Shown: positions 16,332 to 28,653, counted from the first letter of the stretch. The stretch: DNA of 64,000 bases from Sphingobium chlorophenolicum (GCF_000722875.1 NZ_JFHR01000019.1:29726-93725), one strand, 5' to 3'. Notes: a model not told the origin generated them from the letters alone. Made by a program: numbers and translations.

Positions 16332-18664
16332 CCGATCTCCTCTCGCAAGCTGGCGATCAGGTCGGCGGCATGGTCCAGCCGCTCTTCCTCCTCATCGAGG
16401 ATCGCCAGAAAAGCGGTTCGCCTATAGCGATGCACCGCTTCCTGCGAAAGGCGGCTTGCTGCGGGCAATGCCGAAATCACGATATCCAGCAGTCGCTCCA
16501 CCCCATGGAGCCGCCCCCAAAGATAATCATTCTCGCGATAGGCGCGGCTGAAGAAGGCGCCGAAATTGTTGAATTCAATGCCTTTCAGCATCGCTTCCGC
16601 CCCGCCGGGCCGGATCGCGACGCAATCCTCCGGCGAAATCCGGTCGACCTTGACCGGATCATATTCGTCCATCCCATGGCCTTGCAGCAGCGGCAGGGTG
16701 GCGATGTCGTAAAAGGGGAAGCCGAGATAGGCGAGCAGCATGGTCCGCCGCTCCGCCCTGGGCAGCGCCGCCAGCGCGTCGGCCAATATCATGTCGGCCG
16801 TTTCGTCCCGCTCGCGCAGGCCGCGCAGCCGCGCCACCGCCTCCAGCGCGGCGCCCGGATCATTGGGCACTTCCCGCGCCGCCGCCCGAATCTCTCCATT
16901 GTAGAAATCGATGCCCTCGCATTCGGTATAGTGCGACAGGGCGGCATAGATGGCGTCATGCATCTTCTGCACGACGGCGTCGTCCGTGGCGGCGTCCACC
17001 TCCAGCGTATCGGCCAACCGCCGCGCCAGGAAGCGCAGGCGGCGGATGCGGAAGGGCAGGTCGTGCTGGCGAAAGAAGCCGACGGGGGCGGAGGCGGGGC
17101 CGACATCCTCCGTCAACCGGTCCGCGCCGGTGGCCCGCACATGGCTCCACAGGGCCTGGCGGTAGCTTTCGCGCATCGGCGGGCTTTCCTCCCCACTCAG
17201 GCGGAACAGCAGGTCGGCCAGATCCTCCACGATTCCGGAGAGTTTCAGATGCCCATAAGCCGGGAAGGCGAAACCGGCGGAACTGGCCGCCCGCTGCTGC
17301 GCCTTGCCGCGCCAGGCGGAAAGCCGAGCGGGCGTGGGCCGGTCCAGGAACAGCATGCCGCCGATGGCGCTCTCCACCTCCGCCTCTATCCCCGGCCGCA
17401 GCGCGTTCAATATGCGCGCCATGCGCCGGATGCGGCCGCTGTGCCGGTCGATCGCCTCCAGATTGTCGCGGATCGGCTGTTCGCGGGGAATGTCGCTGAG
17501 TGCGCCGAAGATGGTGCGGAAGAAGCCGGGCAGCGGTGCATCCTCGCCGGAGGGAGCCTCCTCCGCCTCGCCCTGTCGGTTGAGCTGGATCGACCGGTGG
17601 CCGGGCTTGGGATCGATATAGACGAAGCGGCGGTCGACCTCCCGCCGGGAGGGGCGGTTCTTGAGCGCGCCGATGGCCTGGGCGAAGGGGGCGTTGGCCA
17701 GAACCGAACCGTCGATCAGCACGGCGTCCTCCGCCCGGCCCTTCGCGGCGTGGCGGGGCAGCGCCCGCTCCAGAAAGGCGTCCCGCGTCGGCCAGGCGCG
17801 ATGGCGGCGCGTCAGCACGCGATCCAGTTCGCGCACGGTGAAGGGCGGGAAAGCGCCGGGGAAGCTGGCGGTGGCGCGGGCGGCGAACACCAGTTCGGCC
17901 GGATCGGCAAGGTTGCGCGAGCCGTTTCCACGGGCGCGAAAGCCGATGGAGAGGCGATGTTCCGTCTCCACCACTTGCGGCGGGCTGTTGAGGTTCAGGC
18001 TTTGCGGATGCCCCTCGAAATCGGTGACGGTGACGAACAGGTCCAGCGGATGGCCGGGGGGCAGCAGCGCGGGGCCGCGCCCGGTCGCCTCCATCGCGTC
18101 GAAGGCGTCCAGGATCATGGCGGTGAAAATCTCCCCGCCGAAGGGCGGCTCGAACCAGCGGGACCGGATGAAGTGGGACAGTTTGTGCCGCACCTCCTCC
18201 CGCGTGTCGGGGGCGACGGTGCGTTCGACCGTGTCGCCCGGATGCCGCGCCGCCATCCAGACGAGCGGCGTCGCCCAGAATTTGGTGATCCGCCGCGCCG
18301 GGCGGGCGTCGGGGTCCAGCAGCTTCTCTACATCGGCATTTTCCAGCCACATGTCGGTCAGCGGGTCCAGCGACTGGCCCGTCTCTATCGCCTGCGCCAG
18401 GAAGATGCCGTTGATGCCGCCCGCGCTGGCCCCGGCGATGATGTCCGGCATCACCCGCAATTTGACGCCGCAGGCCTTTTCCAGATCCTCCAGCAGCTTG
18501 CGATAGACCGCCTCGCTGCTGTCGCCTGGGGAGGGGACGCCGTCGTGGAAAGCCCGGCTGGCGCGGGCCAGATGCCAGATTTCCTTGGTGATGCCGTGCA
18601 TGTAGACGGCCAGGCTGATCCCGCCATAGCAGACCAGTGCGAGCCTGAGTTCCCGCTCTTTCAT
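16328..18664 (-). CDS. Patatin-like phospholipase, DUF3376/TIGR03607-type
   Basis: A 778-residue cytoplasmic or peripheral protein. The patatin domain at about residues 5-370 has an oxyanion glycine stretch (CYGGISLAVYMHGI), the nucleophile elbow GASAGGING and the catalytic Asp in LIDGSVLANAPF. The C-terminal half (to residue 778) corresponds to the DUF3376 region of large patatin-related proteins. This predicts a Ser-Asp dyad lipid acyl hydrolase; the lipid is unknown. ATG 18664 (MKERELRLAL) is chosen because the in-frame extension upstream lies in palindromic repeat sequence. The operon continues with the lipoprotein. Confidence 0.88.
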   Translation of the reverse strand: MKERELRLALVCYGGISLAVYMHGITKEIWHLARASRAFHDGVPSPGDSSEAVYRKLLEDLEKACGVKLRVMPDIIAGASAGGINGIFLAQAIETGQSLDPLTDMWLENADVEKLLDPDARPARRITKFWATPLVWMAARHPGDTVERTVAPDTREEVRHKLSHFIRSRWFEPPFGGEIFTAMILDAFDAMEATGRGPALLPPGHPLDLFVTVTDFEGHPQSLNLNSPPQVVETEHRLSIGFRARGNGSRNLADPAELVFAARATASFPGAFPPFTVRELDRVLTRRHRAWPTRDAFLERALPRHAAKGRAEDAVLIDGSVLANAPFAQAIGALKNRPSRREVDRRFVYIDPKPGHRSIQLNRQGEAEEAPSGEDAPLPGFFRTIFGALSDIPREQPIRDNLEAIDRHSGRIRRMARILNALRPGIEAEVESAIGGMLFLDRPTPARLSAWRGKAQQRAASSAGFAFPAYGHLKLSGIVEDLADLLFRLSGEESPPMRESYRQALWSHVRATGADRLTEDVGPASAPVGFFRQHDLPFRIRRLRFLARRLADTLEVDAATDDAVVQKMHDAIYAALSHYTECEGIDFYNGEIRAAAREVPNDPGAALEAVARLRGLRERDETADMILADALAALPRAERRTMLLAYLGFPFYDIATLPLLQGHGMDEYDPVKVDRISPEDCVAIRPGGAEAMLKGIEFNNFGAFFSRAYRENDYLWGRLHGVERLLDIVISALPAASRLSQEAVHRYRRTAFLAILDEEEERLDHAADLIASLREEIG

Positions 18665-18726
18665 GGGGTTGAGAGTTGCAGAGGGGGAGCCGATTGTCGA
18701 GAGGGCGTTTCCTTCCCCAGGGAGTC

Positions 18727-18811
18727 GTGCTCCTGCGAAGGCAGGAGTCCAGCTCCGCGCTTGCATGTGCAGTCGGAGGGCGGAACTGGGTTCCTGCCTT
18801 CGCAGGAACAC
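18727..18811. repeat. Palindromic intergenic repeat with inverted ends
   Basis: An 85-bp spacer between two minus-strand genes has outer inverted repeats (gtgctcctgcgaaggcagga on the left, matched by ctgcct..tcgcaggaacac on the right). Each arm is a hairpin (cctgcgaaggcagg). It has the same architecture as 670-777, with c/t changes, suggesting a dispersed family. Confidence 0.65.
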
Positions 18812-18824
18812 GGCACATGAACCT

Positions 18825-19523
18825 TCACCTCAACGCAAACTCCGCCCAGATCGGCAGGTGGTCCGACGCCCGCCGCGCAGCCGCGCTTTCATGCACGCCG
18901 CAATCGACCAGCTTCAACTGCCCGCAATGCATGATCCGGTCGAGCCGCGCCACCGGCCGCCGCGCATGGAAGGACCGGCCGCAGGGTGCGAAGCTGTAAT
19001 GGCGGGCGAAATCCGCCAGGCATCCGCGTTCCGCGCTCCATTCGTTGAGATCGCCCATCAGCACTGTGGGCATGGCGTCGCGTGAGGAAGCCGCATGGAT
19101 CACCGCCGCCGCCTGCTTGCGCCGCCATAGCCCGGACAGGTCGAGATGCATGCCGAAGACGCGCAGGGAGGCCTTGTCCAGCGTCACCTCCGCCATGGTC
19201 GCGCCGCGCGGTTCCAGGCAGGGGAGGTGCAGCACGTCATGCGCGCCGACCTCCACATCCTTGCGCACCAATATGGCGTTGCCATGCCAGCCCATGGAAT
19301 CGACATGCACGTTCAGCGGCACAGGCTTGTAGGGGCTGATGCTCTCCAGCAGCCAGGGCGGCAGCGCCGCCGACCGCACGCCGAAGCGTCGGTCCGCCTC
19401 CTGAAGGGCGATGATGTCGGCGTCGAGTTCGTTCAGCACGTCGATCACCCGTTCCGGTACCCGGCGGCGGTCAGTGCCTATGGCTTTGCGGATATTGTAG
19501 CTGGCGACGCGAACGGTCCTCAT
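18825..19523 (-). CDS. Endonuclease/exonuclease/phosphatase family protein
   Basis: A 232-residue EEP-fold metal-dependent phosphoesterase. Motifs in order are ASYNIRKAIG, ALQEADRR (metal Glu), FGMHLDL, LMGDLNEWS (Asp/Asn), RLDRIMH and the C-terminal catalytic pair ASDHLPIWA. It lacks a signal peptide. The family includes DNases, phosphatidylinositol phosphatases and sphingomyelinases; nothing here decides the substrate. ATG 19523 is chosen since the upstream frame lies in the divergent radA promoter region. Confidence 0.85.
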   Translation of the reverse strand: MRTVRVASYNIRKAIGTDRRRVPERVIDVLNELDADIIALQEADRRFGVRSAALPPWLLESISPYKPVPLNVHVDSMGWHGNAILVRKDVEVGAHDVLHLPCLEPRGATMAEVTLDKASLRVFGMHLDLSGLWRRKQAAAVIHAASSRDAMPTVLMGDLNEWSAERGCLADFARHYSFAPCGRSFHARRPVARLDRIMHCGQLKLVDCGVHESAAARRASDHLPIWAEFALR

Positions 19524-19612
19524 GGCGAAACAATGCGCCACTCCACGCCCGGTTTCCATGGGAAGATGCAAAGAGCAATTGTGTTCCGCATATGTTCTGA
19601 TATGCGTGCGCC

Positions 19613-20980
19613 ATGGCAAGAGCAAAGCGCAAATTCGTCTGTCAGCAATGCGGCACCGTTTCCGGCCGGTGGCAGGGGCAATGCGACGATTGCGGCGAAT
19701 GGAACAGCATCGTCGAGGAAGCGGCGGAGACGATCTTTTCCGCCCGCCATGACCTGCATAGCGGGGGGCGTGCCCTGACGCTGGTGGGCCTGGACGACAA
19801 GGTCGAGCTGCCGCCGCGCACCACCACCGGCATCGCGGAATTCGACCGGGCGCTGGGGGGTGGAATCGTCTCCGGATCGGCGACCCTGATCGGCGGCGAT
19901 CCGGGCATCGGCAAGTCGACGCTGCTGTTGCAGGCGGCCGCACGCATCGCTTCGGCCGGGCACAGCGTCGCCTATATCAGCGGGGAGGAGGTGGCGGATC
20001 AGGTCCGGCTGCGCGCCCAGCGCCTGGGCCTGGGCAATGCGCCGGTGCAACTGGCCAGCGCCACTTCCGTGCGCGATATTTTGACGACGCTGGGGGAGGG
20101 CGCGCCGCCAGCCCTGCTGATCATCGATTCGATCCAGACCATGCACAGCGACCTGATCGAGGGCGCGCCGGGCACGGTCAGCCAGGTGCGCGCTTCGTCG
20201 CAGGAACTGATCCGTTTCGCCAAGCAGCGCGGCACGGCGCTGATCCTGGTCGGCCATGTGACCAAGGACGGCAGCATCGCCGGTCCCCGCGTGCTGGAGC
20301 ATATGGTCGACACGGTGCTGAGCTTCGAGGGCGAGCGCAGCCACCAATATCGCATCCTGCGCGCCATCAAGAACCGTTTCGGGGGCACGGACGAGATCGG
20401 GGTGTTTGCCATGGTGGCGGAGGGGCTGGAGGAGGTCGCCAACCCGTCCGCGCTGTTCCTTACCCATCGCGACGAGAATGTGACGGGCGCGACCGTCTTT
20501 CCAGCGCTGGAGGGTACGCGCCCGGTGCTGGTCGAAATTCAGGCGCTGGTGGTGCGGCTTTCCAGCGGCGCTACCCCTCGCCGCGCCGTGGTGGGGTGGG
20601 ACAGCGGGCGTCTCGCCATGGTGCTGGCGGTGCTGGAGGCGCGGTGCGGCCTCAGCTTCTCGACCTGCGAAGTCTATCTGAACGTCGCGGGCGGCTATCG
20701 CCTGTCGGACCCAGCCGCCGACCTTGCCGTCGCCGCCGCGTTGATGTCGGCGCTCTCCGAACGTCCCGTGCCCGCCGATGTCGTCCTGTTCGGCGAAATC
20801 GCGTTGTCGGGGGAAATCCGCCCCGTGGCGCATGCGCCGCTGCGGTTGCGGGAAGCGGCCAAGCTGGGCTTTAACCGCGCCTTCGTCCCCGCCGCCGCTT
20901 CGGATGGGGTGAAGGGCATTTCGGTCAGCGGCTATCGCGCGCTCGCGCAACTTGTTGACCAGATGCTTGGGCGCGGATAG
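19613..20980 (+). CDS. radA: DNA repair protein RadA
   Basis: RadA (Sms) is a RecA-like branch-migration motor in recombinational repair. The 455-residue protein has the N-terminal C4 zinc finger (FVCQQCG..QCDDCGEW, residues 9-30), Walker A GGDPGIGKST near residue 94, the RadA-specific KNRFGG motif near residue 259 and a C-terminal Lon-protease-like domain from about residue 290. Length is standard. A CvpA-family gene follows 10 bases downstream, an arrangement common in alphaproteobacteria. Confidence 0.97.
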   Translation: MARAKRKFVCQQCGTVSGRWQGQCDDCGEWNSIVEEAAETIFSARHDLHSGGRALTLVGLDDKVELPPRTTTGIAEFDRALGGGIVSGSATLIGGDPGIGKSTLLLQAAARIASAGHSVAYISGEEVADQVRLRAQRLGLGNAPVQLASATSVRDILTTLGEGAPPALLIIDSIQTMHSDLIEGAPGTVSQVRASSQELIRFAKQRGTALILVGHVTKDGSIAGPRVLEHMVDTVLSFEGERSHQYRILRAIKNRFGGTDEIGVFAMVAEGLEEVANPSALFLTHRDENVTGATVFPALEGTRPVLVEIQALVVRLSSGATPRRAVVGWDSGRLAMVLAVLEARCGLSFSTCEVYLNVAGGYRLSDPAADLAVAAALMSALSERPVPADVVLFGEIALSGEIRPVAHAPLRLREAAKLGFNRAFVPAAASDGVKGISVSGYRALAQLVDQMLGRG

Positions 20981-20990
20981 CCACGGCGCG

Positions 20991-21506
20991 ATGAACGCGA
21001 TCGATATTCTTGTCCTGCTGCTGATCGGCGGCTGCGCCATTTTCGGGCTGATGCGCGGTTTCGTGCAGGAAACCCTGTCGCTGATCGCCTGGGTGCTGGC
21101 GATCTTCGCGATCCGCCTGTTCCATGCATCGGTCACGGAAATGCTCGATGGCTTCGTCGGCACCACCAGCGGGGCGGCGGTGCTGGCCTTCGCGCTGGTG
21201 TTCGGCGTCACCTTCGGCGCGGGCAAGCTGCTCGCACACGCCATTGGCCGCCGCACCCGTCAGTCCGTCCTTGGTCCGGTCGACCGGGTGCTGGGCGCGG
21301 GGTTCGGCGCGGTGAAGGGGCTGATCGGCGCGACGCTGGTCTTTCTGGCGTTCAGCCTAGTCTACGATACTTTCTACGGCAGCGGGGCGCGGCGGCCGGA
21401 CTGGCTTTCCGACGCCCGCACCTATCCGCTGCTGAACGCCAGCGGTCAGGCGATCAGCGAATTCGTCGCCGAACGCCGGGCGCGCAAGCCCGCCGAAGCG
21501 GAATAG
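20991..21506 (+). CDS. CvpA family inner-membrane protein
   Basis: A 171-residue protein with four hydrophobic helices (about residues 5-25, 28-48, 60-85 and 102-122). The CvpA N-terminal signature IDILVLLLIGG..FGLMRGFVQETLSL is clear. CvpA was named for colicin V production and is linked to envelope homeostasis and bile/cation tolerance in other bacteria. ATG 20991 is used; an earlier in-frame ATG at 20952 lies within the end of radA and lacks conservation. Confidence 0.87.
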   Translation: MNAIDILVLLLIGGCAIFGLMRGFVQETLSLIAWVLAIFAIRLFHASVTEMLDGFVGTTSGAAVLAFALVFGVTFGAGKLLAHAIGRRTRQSVLGPVDRVLGAGFGAVKGLIGATLVFLAFSLVYDTFYGSGARRPDWLSDARTYPLLNASGQAISEFVAERRARKPAEAE

Positions 21507-21512
21507 CCCCCT

Positions 21513-22517
21513 TCAGCTATCGGAGATTTTCACCACGACCTTCCCGACGGCATCGCGGCTTCCCAGCCGGCCGATTGCCGCGCCGCCTTCGGCCAGGGTG
21601 TAGGTGCGATCGATCCGGGGCCTGATCCGCCCTTCGCCCCACCAGCGGAGCAGTTGTTCGATATGCTCGCGGTTCCTCGCCGGGTCGCGCTCCGTGAAGG
21701 CGCCCCAGAATACGCCCCTTATGTCGCAGGATTTCAGCAGCGTCAGGTTGAGCGGCGGTTTCGGAATGCCGGCGGGAAAGCCTATGACGAGATAGCGGCC
21801 CTCCCAGGCGATGCTGCGCAGCGCAGGCTCGCAATAATCGCCGCCCACCGGATCGTAGATGACGTCTGCGCCCTTCGGGCCGACGGCCTCCTTGAACGCC
21901 TGCGCCAGCGCCTTCGCGCCTTCCTTGTCGAACGGTCCCCGGCCGTAGATCAGCGTCCGGTCTGCGCCCGCCGCTTTGGCGGCTGCCGCCTTTTCCTCGC
22001 TGGAGACGGCGGCGACGACGACCGCGCCCATCGCCTTGCCCACCTCTATGGCGGAGAGGCCGATGCCTCCGGCCGCGCCCAGCACCAGCAATGTCTCGCC
22101 GGGTTTCAGCCCGCCGCGATCGGCCAGCGCGTAGATCGTCGTTCCATAGGTCAGGATGAGGGCGGCGCCCTCCGCCGCATCGCGGTCCGCGTCGATGCGG
22201 ACCGCCCGCTCGACCTTCACGATGGCCTTTTCGGCAAGGCCGCCATAGGGCAGCACGGCGATCAGACGGTCTCCGGGCGACCAGCCCGTCACGCCGTCGC
22301 CCGCTTCCTCGACCACGCCGCTAATCTCGAATCCGGGGGCGAAGGGGCGCGGCGGACGGACCTGATATCTATCCTCGATCACCAGCACGTCGGGATAGTT
22401 GAGCGCGCAGGCGAGCACCCGCACGCGCAACTCGCCGGGGCCGGGCGCCGGGTCGGGCACGTCGCGCAGTTCAAGCGTATCGGGTCCGCCGGGATCGACC
22501 GAAAGAAGCGTCTTCAT
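21513..22517 (-). CDS. NADPH:quinone oxidoreductase family (zinc-free MDR)
   Basis: A 334-residue medium-chain reductase. The GroES-like N-terminal domain contains YPDVLVIEDRYQVRP and PGFEISGVV, and the NADPH-binding fold is at residues 135-260 (VLGAAGGIGLSAIEVGKAMG). Zinc-ligand cysteines are missing, as in quinone oxidoreductase/enoyl reductase members. It is the distal gene of the acyl-CoA operon, starting directly after the thiolase stop. There it may reduce an enoyl- or quinone-type intermediate; that role is inferred from position. Confidence 0.85.
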   Translation of the reverse strand: MKTLLSVDPGGPDTLELRDVPDPAPGPGELRVRVLACALNYPDVLVIEDRYQVRPPRPFAPGFEISGVVEEAGDGVTGWSPGDRLIAVLPYGGLAEKAIVKVERAVRIDADRDAAEGAALILTYGTTIYALADRGGLKPGETLLVLGAAGGIGLSAIEVGKAMGAVVVAAVSSEEKAAAAKAAGADRTLIYGRGPFDKEGAKALAQAFKEAVGPKGADVIYDPVGGDYCEPALRSIAWEGRYLVIGFPAGIPKPPLNLTLLKSCDIRGVFWGAFTERDPARNREHIEQLLRWWGEGRIRPRIDRTYTLAEGGAAIGRLGSRDAVGKVVVKISDS

Positions 22518-23690
<1,173 letters not shown>

Positions 23691-23716
23691 GGGATTCTCC
23701 TGTGAGAGAAGGGGGT

Positions 23717-24169
23717 TCAGATCGTGAAAATAATGTGCCAGGTCGCGATCAGGGCCGGCTTTTCCTGGCCCTCGATCTCGACGGTCATATCCCGTGTTTG
23801 CTGAAATTGTCCGGGCGACCGCTGTTCGACGGACATGAGCTTCGACAGGGCGCGAATGCGGCTGCCCGAACGGACCGGGTGGATGAAGCGGACCCGGTCG
23901 AGCCCATAGTTGATGTTCATGCCCATGCCCGCCGCCGCCGGATCGGGGATCGACGTCAACAGATGCGGCAGCAGGGATAGCGTCAGGAAGCCGTGCGCGA
24001 CCGTGCCGCCAAATGGCGTCTGCGCGGCGCGAACCGGGTCGATATGGATGAACTGGCGGTCCAGCGTCGCCTCCGCGAAGCCATCGATCATTTTCTGATC
24101 GACAGTCATCCAGTCCGAATGGCGGGCGACGCCGATTTCGGCATGCAGGGCGTCCAGCGGCGCGCTCAT
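23717..24169 (-). CDS. MaoC-like (R)-specific enoyl-CoA hydratase
   Basis: A 150-residue single hotdog-fold protein of the MaoC dehydratase family. The hydratase-2 type active-site region [27 protein letters not shown] carries the catalytic Asp/His pair. It hydrates trans-2-enoyl-CoA, or acts on a bulky acyl-CoA analog. ATG 24169 overlaps the stop of the upstream acyl-CoA dehydrogenase (ATGA). The operon also has a crotonase-type hydratase, so this one probably handles a different chain length or stereochemistry. Confidence 0.88.
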   Translation of the reverse strand: MSAPLDALHAEIGVARHSDWMTVDQKMIDGFAEATLDRQFIHIDPVRAAQTPFGGTVAHGFLTLSLLPHLLTSIPDPAAAGMGMNINYGLDRVRFIHPVRSGSRIRALSKLMSVEQRSPGQFQQTRDMTVEIEGQEKPALIATWHIIFTI

Positions 24170-25901
24170 GCGAAGGCCTCGTCCGGCATGGTCCGCGTCA
24201 GATCGCCATGCTGGCCGACGATGCGCAGCCAGGCATCGGCCTGCGGCAATTCGCTTTCGAAGAAGAAGCGGCAGGCGAAGGAGATCCCGCTTTCCATCGC
24301 GGAATCGGCATGTCCCCGCGCATGCAGCGCCTGGTCGAGCCACAGCCAGGCCAACACGCCATGACCGAAGGCGCGCAGGAAGAGTGTCGCGTCGTCATAG
24401 GCTTCGGCGCCACCCAGGGCGCGCAGGCCCGCGACGACATCCTCCACATGCCGCCAATAATCCAGCAGCGCGGCGGCGGCGGAGGCCCATTCGGCCGTTT
24501 CCGCCGCCCGCCCGGCCGTGTCGCCGATCCGGTCGCGCAGCAGCGCCAGCGGGCGGCCGTCCGACAGCAATATCTTGCGGCCGAGCAGGTCGATCGCCTG
24601 TATGCCGGTCGTGCCTTCGTGAATGGGGTTCAGCCGGTTGTCGCGCCAAAGCTGTTCGACGTCGAAATCGCGGGTATAGCCATAGCCGCCATGGACCTGG
24701 ATCGCGAGGTCGTTGGCGATCAGCCCGAATTCGGACGGCCAGCTCTTGGCGACGGGCGTCAGCAGCGCCAGCAATGTTTCGGCATCCTCGCCGCCCTGGT
24801 CCACCAGCTTCGCGCAATAGAGGCAGAGCGCCAGCGCCCCTTCGGCATAGGCCTTTTGCTGGAGCAGCATGCGCCGCACGTCGGGGTGGTTGAAAATGGG
24901 AATGGGCGCGCCGTTCCGGACGCCGACCGCCCGGCCCTGCATCCTTTCCCGCGCATAGCGGAGAGACTGGCGATAACCGCGATAGGCGAGGGCGGCGGCC
25001 CCCATGCCGACGGAGATGCGCGCCTCGTTCATCATCATGAACATCTGCGCCAGCCCCTGCCCCTCGCCGCCGACGCGCCAGCCCACCGCGCCTGCGCCCT
25101 CGCCGAAGTTGAGCAGGCAATTGGCGGTGCCGCGAAAGCCCATCTTGTGGTTCAGCCCGGCGACGGCCAGATCGTTGCGCGTCCCGTCCGGCAGCATCTT
25201 GGGAACGATGAACAGGGATATGCCCTTCGATCCTTCGGGCAGGCCGCCATCCTGCTGCGCGATCTTCGCCAGGACGAGGTGCACGATATTCTCGCTGATA
25301 TTCTGGTCGCCTGCGGAAATCCACATCTTGTTGCCGGAAAGGCGATAGCGCGCGCCCAGTTCATCCTCGCCATCGGCGACGGCGCGGGTGCGGATGTCCC
25401 CCAGACTGGAGCCCGCCTGCGGTTCGGACAGGCACATGGTGCCGAACCAGCGGCCCTCTATCTGCGGCCGGGCGAAACGGTCGACCTGCGCGGGCGTGCC
25501 GAAGGCGGCGATCAACCGCGCATTGGCGGCGGTCAGCATCGGATAGCCCGCCGTCGACACGTTCGCCGCCGCAAAGCCCGCGTGGATCGCCAGCGACGCC
25601 GTGCAGGACAGGCCAAGACCGCCGAGTTCCTCCGGAAAGCTGGCGCCGAACAGGCCCATTTCGGCGTAGAGGGCCATCGCCTGATGGATGGCGGGCAGGA
25701 CATGCACGCCGTCCGCCTCCAGCCGGGGTTCCTCTATATCGCCCTGCCGGTAATGGGGCAGGAAGGCTTCGGCCGCCAGACGCTGCGTGGCGTCGATCAT
25801 CGCCATCAGCGTCTCGCGCTCTTCCGCGCTGCCCGTGTCCAGCCAGTCGAACAACTGGAAGGCGAGCAGGTCGCGGGACGGCAGCTTTTCCAGATCCGCG
25901 C

Positions 25902-25905
<4 letters not shown>
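24166..25905 (-). CDS. Acyl-CoA dehydrogenase, long form (~580 aa)
   Basis: A 579-residue FAD enzyme of the long proteobacterial type, with an extra C-terminal domain beyond the usual 380 residues (DmdC-like length). The FAD/substrate region includes [18 protein letters not shown] and [11 protein letters not shown]. The helical C-domain shows [21 protein letters not shown] with [15 protein letters not shown], the region holding the catalytic Glu. It introduces the alpha,beta double bond and passes electrons to ETF, whose genes lie at 58.6-60.3 kb. It overlaps its neighbours on both sides by 4 bases. Confidence 0.92.
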
Positions 25906-27011
<1,106 letters not shown>

Positions 27012-27013
27012 GA

Positions 27014-28222
27014 TCAGAGCTCCAGAAGGGCTTTGGTGATGATCTCGCGCTGGACCTCGTTGGAGCCGCCGTAGATCGAGAGCTTGCGATTGTTGAAATA
27101 ATGGGCCGACGCGGGCGCGGCATATTCGGGGCCGATGGGTTCGCCGTTGAACCCTTCGTCCAGCGCCTCCGACACGAAGGGCTGCGCATAGGGGCCGAGT
27201 GCGCGGCGGGCGAGGCTGGTGATTTCCTGCCGGATTTCGGTGCCCCGTATCTTGAGCATGGCGGTGAGTTCCATCGCCGCCATGCCTTCGCCCGCGCTGG
27301 CCAGCACGCGCAGGTTGGTGGTCTTCATATTTTCCAGGTCGATTTCCACCCTGGCGAGGCGGGCGGCGAACAGCGGGTCTTCCGCCAGCGGCCTGCCATT
27401 CTTGCGCTGGCTTTGCGCGATCTGCTTCAGATGGGCGAACGCCGCCATCGACGCGCCCACGCCCGCGATGTTGGTCCGTTCGTAGGTCAGCAGATATTTG
27501 GCGTAGGTCCAGCCCTTATTCTCCTCGCCCACCAGATTTTCGGCGGGAACGCGGACGTCGGTGAAGAAGACTTCGTTCACCTCATGCTCGCCGTCGAGCA
27601 GGATGATGGGGCGAACTTCCACGCCGGGCGTCTTCATGTCGATCAGCAGGAAGGATATGCCCTCCTGCTTCTTCCCCTCGGTCGAGGTGCGGACGAGGCA
27701 GAAGATCATGTCGGCATATTGGCCCAGCGTCGTCCAGGTCTTTTGCCCGTTGACGATATAATGGTCGCCGTCGGCATCCGTGCCGCGCACCGCGCTGGTC
27801 TTGAGGCTGGCAAGGTCCGACCCCGCGCCCGGTTCCGAATAGCCCTGGCACCACCAGTCGGTGCCGTCCAGAATGCGCGGAAGATAATGGCGCTTCTGCG
27901 CTTCGGAGCCATATTTGATAAGCACCGGCCCCAGCATGGACAGGCCGAAGGGGACGAGGCGCGGGGCATGCGCCAGGGCGGTTTCGACGTCGAAGATATG
28001 GGCCTGGGCCACGCTCCAGCCCGTTCCGCCATATTCTTTGGGCCAATGGGTCGCCAGCCAGCCGCGTTCGTGCAGGATGGCGTGCCATTCCTCGGCATCC
28101 TGCTTGGTCAGGCGCTTGCCGGTGCGCACCTTTCCGGAGATGCGGCTGGGCAATTTCTCCTTGAGGAACTGGCGCACCTCAGCGCGAAAAGCCTCTTCCT
28201 CCGGCGTGAAGCGAAGATCCAT
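27014..28222 (-). CDS. Acyl-CoA dehydrogenase family protein (~400 aa)
   Basis: A 402-residue acyl-CoA dehydrogenase beginning MDLRFTPEEEAFRAEVR. The flavin region has GYSEPGAGSDLASLKT and QKTWTTLGQYAD, and the C-terminal IYGGSNEVQREIITKALL supplies the FAD-adenine/catalytic loop. It is separated from the 369-residue partner gene by two bases and overlaps the upstream thioesterase stop (TGATG). Together these could form an alpha2beta2 enzyme for a branched or ring-containing acyl-CoA; this is inference. Confidence 0.9.
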   Translation of the reverse strand: MDLRFTPEEEAFRAEVRQFLKEKLPSRISGKVRTGKRLTKQDAEEWHAILHERGWLATHWPKEYGGTGWSVAQAHIFDVETALAHAPRLVPFGLSMLGPVLIKYGSEAQKRHYLPRILDGTDWWCQGYSEPGAGSDLASLKTSAVRGTDADGDHYIVNGQKTWTTLGQYADMIFCLVRTSTEGKKQEGISFLLIDMKTPGVEVRPIILLDGEHEVNEVFFTDVRVPAENLVGEENKGWTYAKYLLTYERTNIAGVGASMAAFAHLKQIAQSQRKNGRPLAEDPLFAARLARVEIDLENMKTTNLRVLASAGEGMAAMELTAMLKIRGTEIRQEITSLARRALGPYAQPFVSEALDEGFNGEPIGPEYAAPASAHYFNNRKLSIYGGSNEVQREIITKALLEL

Positions 28223-28653
28223 CAGATTTGCCTTTCAAGGATGGCGCGCCATTCAGGCGGCAGAGGGGCGGGACGCCGGTTCTGGCGATCCACATAGACA
28301 TGCGTGAAATGGCCTTCGGCGGCCGCGTCCGGCATGTCCTTCCCGAACACGCCGAGATGATAGGTGACGCTGGACGATCCGATCTTCGCGACCGTCAGGC
28401 CGATTTCCACTGGCTGCGGAAAGGCGAGGGGGGCGGCGTAGCGGCAGCCGGTCTCGACCACCAGCCCGATCGGATCGCCCGATATGACGTCCAGCAGCCC
28501 CGCCTCCACCAGCCAGGCGTTCACCGCCGTGTCGAACCAGGCATAATAGACGGTGTTGTTGACATGGCCGTAGACGTCATTGTCATGCCAGCGCGTGGTG
28601 ATCGGCGTCCAGTGCCGGTAGGCGGCGCGGGGCCGGGGCGGCGTCCGGCTCAT
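28222..28653 (-). CDS. Acyl-CoA thioesterase, hotdog fold (4HBT/YbgC-type)
   Basis: A 143-residue single-hotdog thioesterase. The segment HDNDVYGHVNNTVYYAWFDTA contains the catalytic Asp context (D-x-Y-G-H-V-N-N) typical of the 4-hydroxybenzoyl-CoA thioesterase group. It releases free acid from acyl-CoA, possibly to relieve CoA sequestration. ATG 28653 overlaps the ligase stop upstream, so the ligase, thioesterase and dehydrogenases are translated as a coupled block. Confidence 0.88.
   Translation of the reverse strand: MSRTPPRPRAAYRHWTPITTRWHDNDVYGHVNNTVYYAWFDTAVNAWLVEAGLLDVISGDPIGLVVETGCRYAAPLAFPQPVEIGLTVAKIGSSSVTYHLGVFGKDMPDAAAEGHFTHVYVDRQNRRPAPLPPEWRAILERQI

Noticed and set aside
16172..18820. 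882-codon open frame on the plus strand
   Set aside because: It is antisense to the patatin gene, which carries all catalytic motifs. High GC produces long antisense frames throughout this window.
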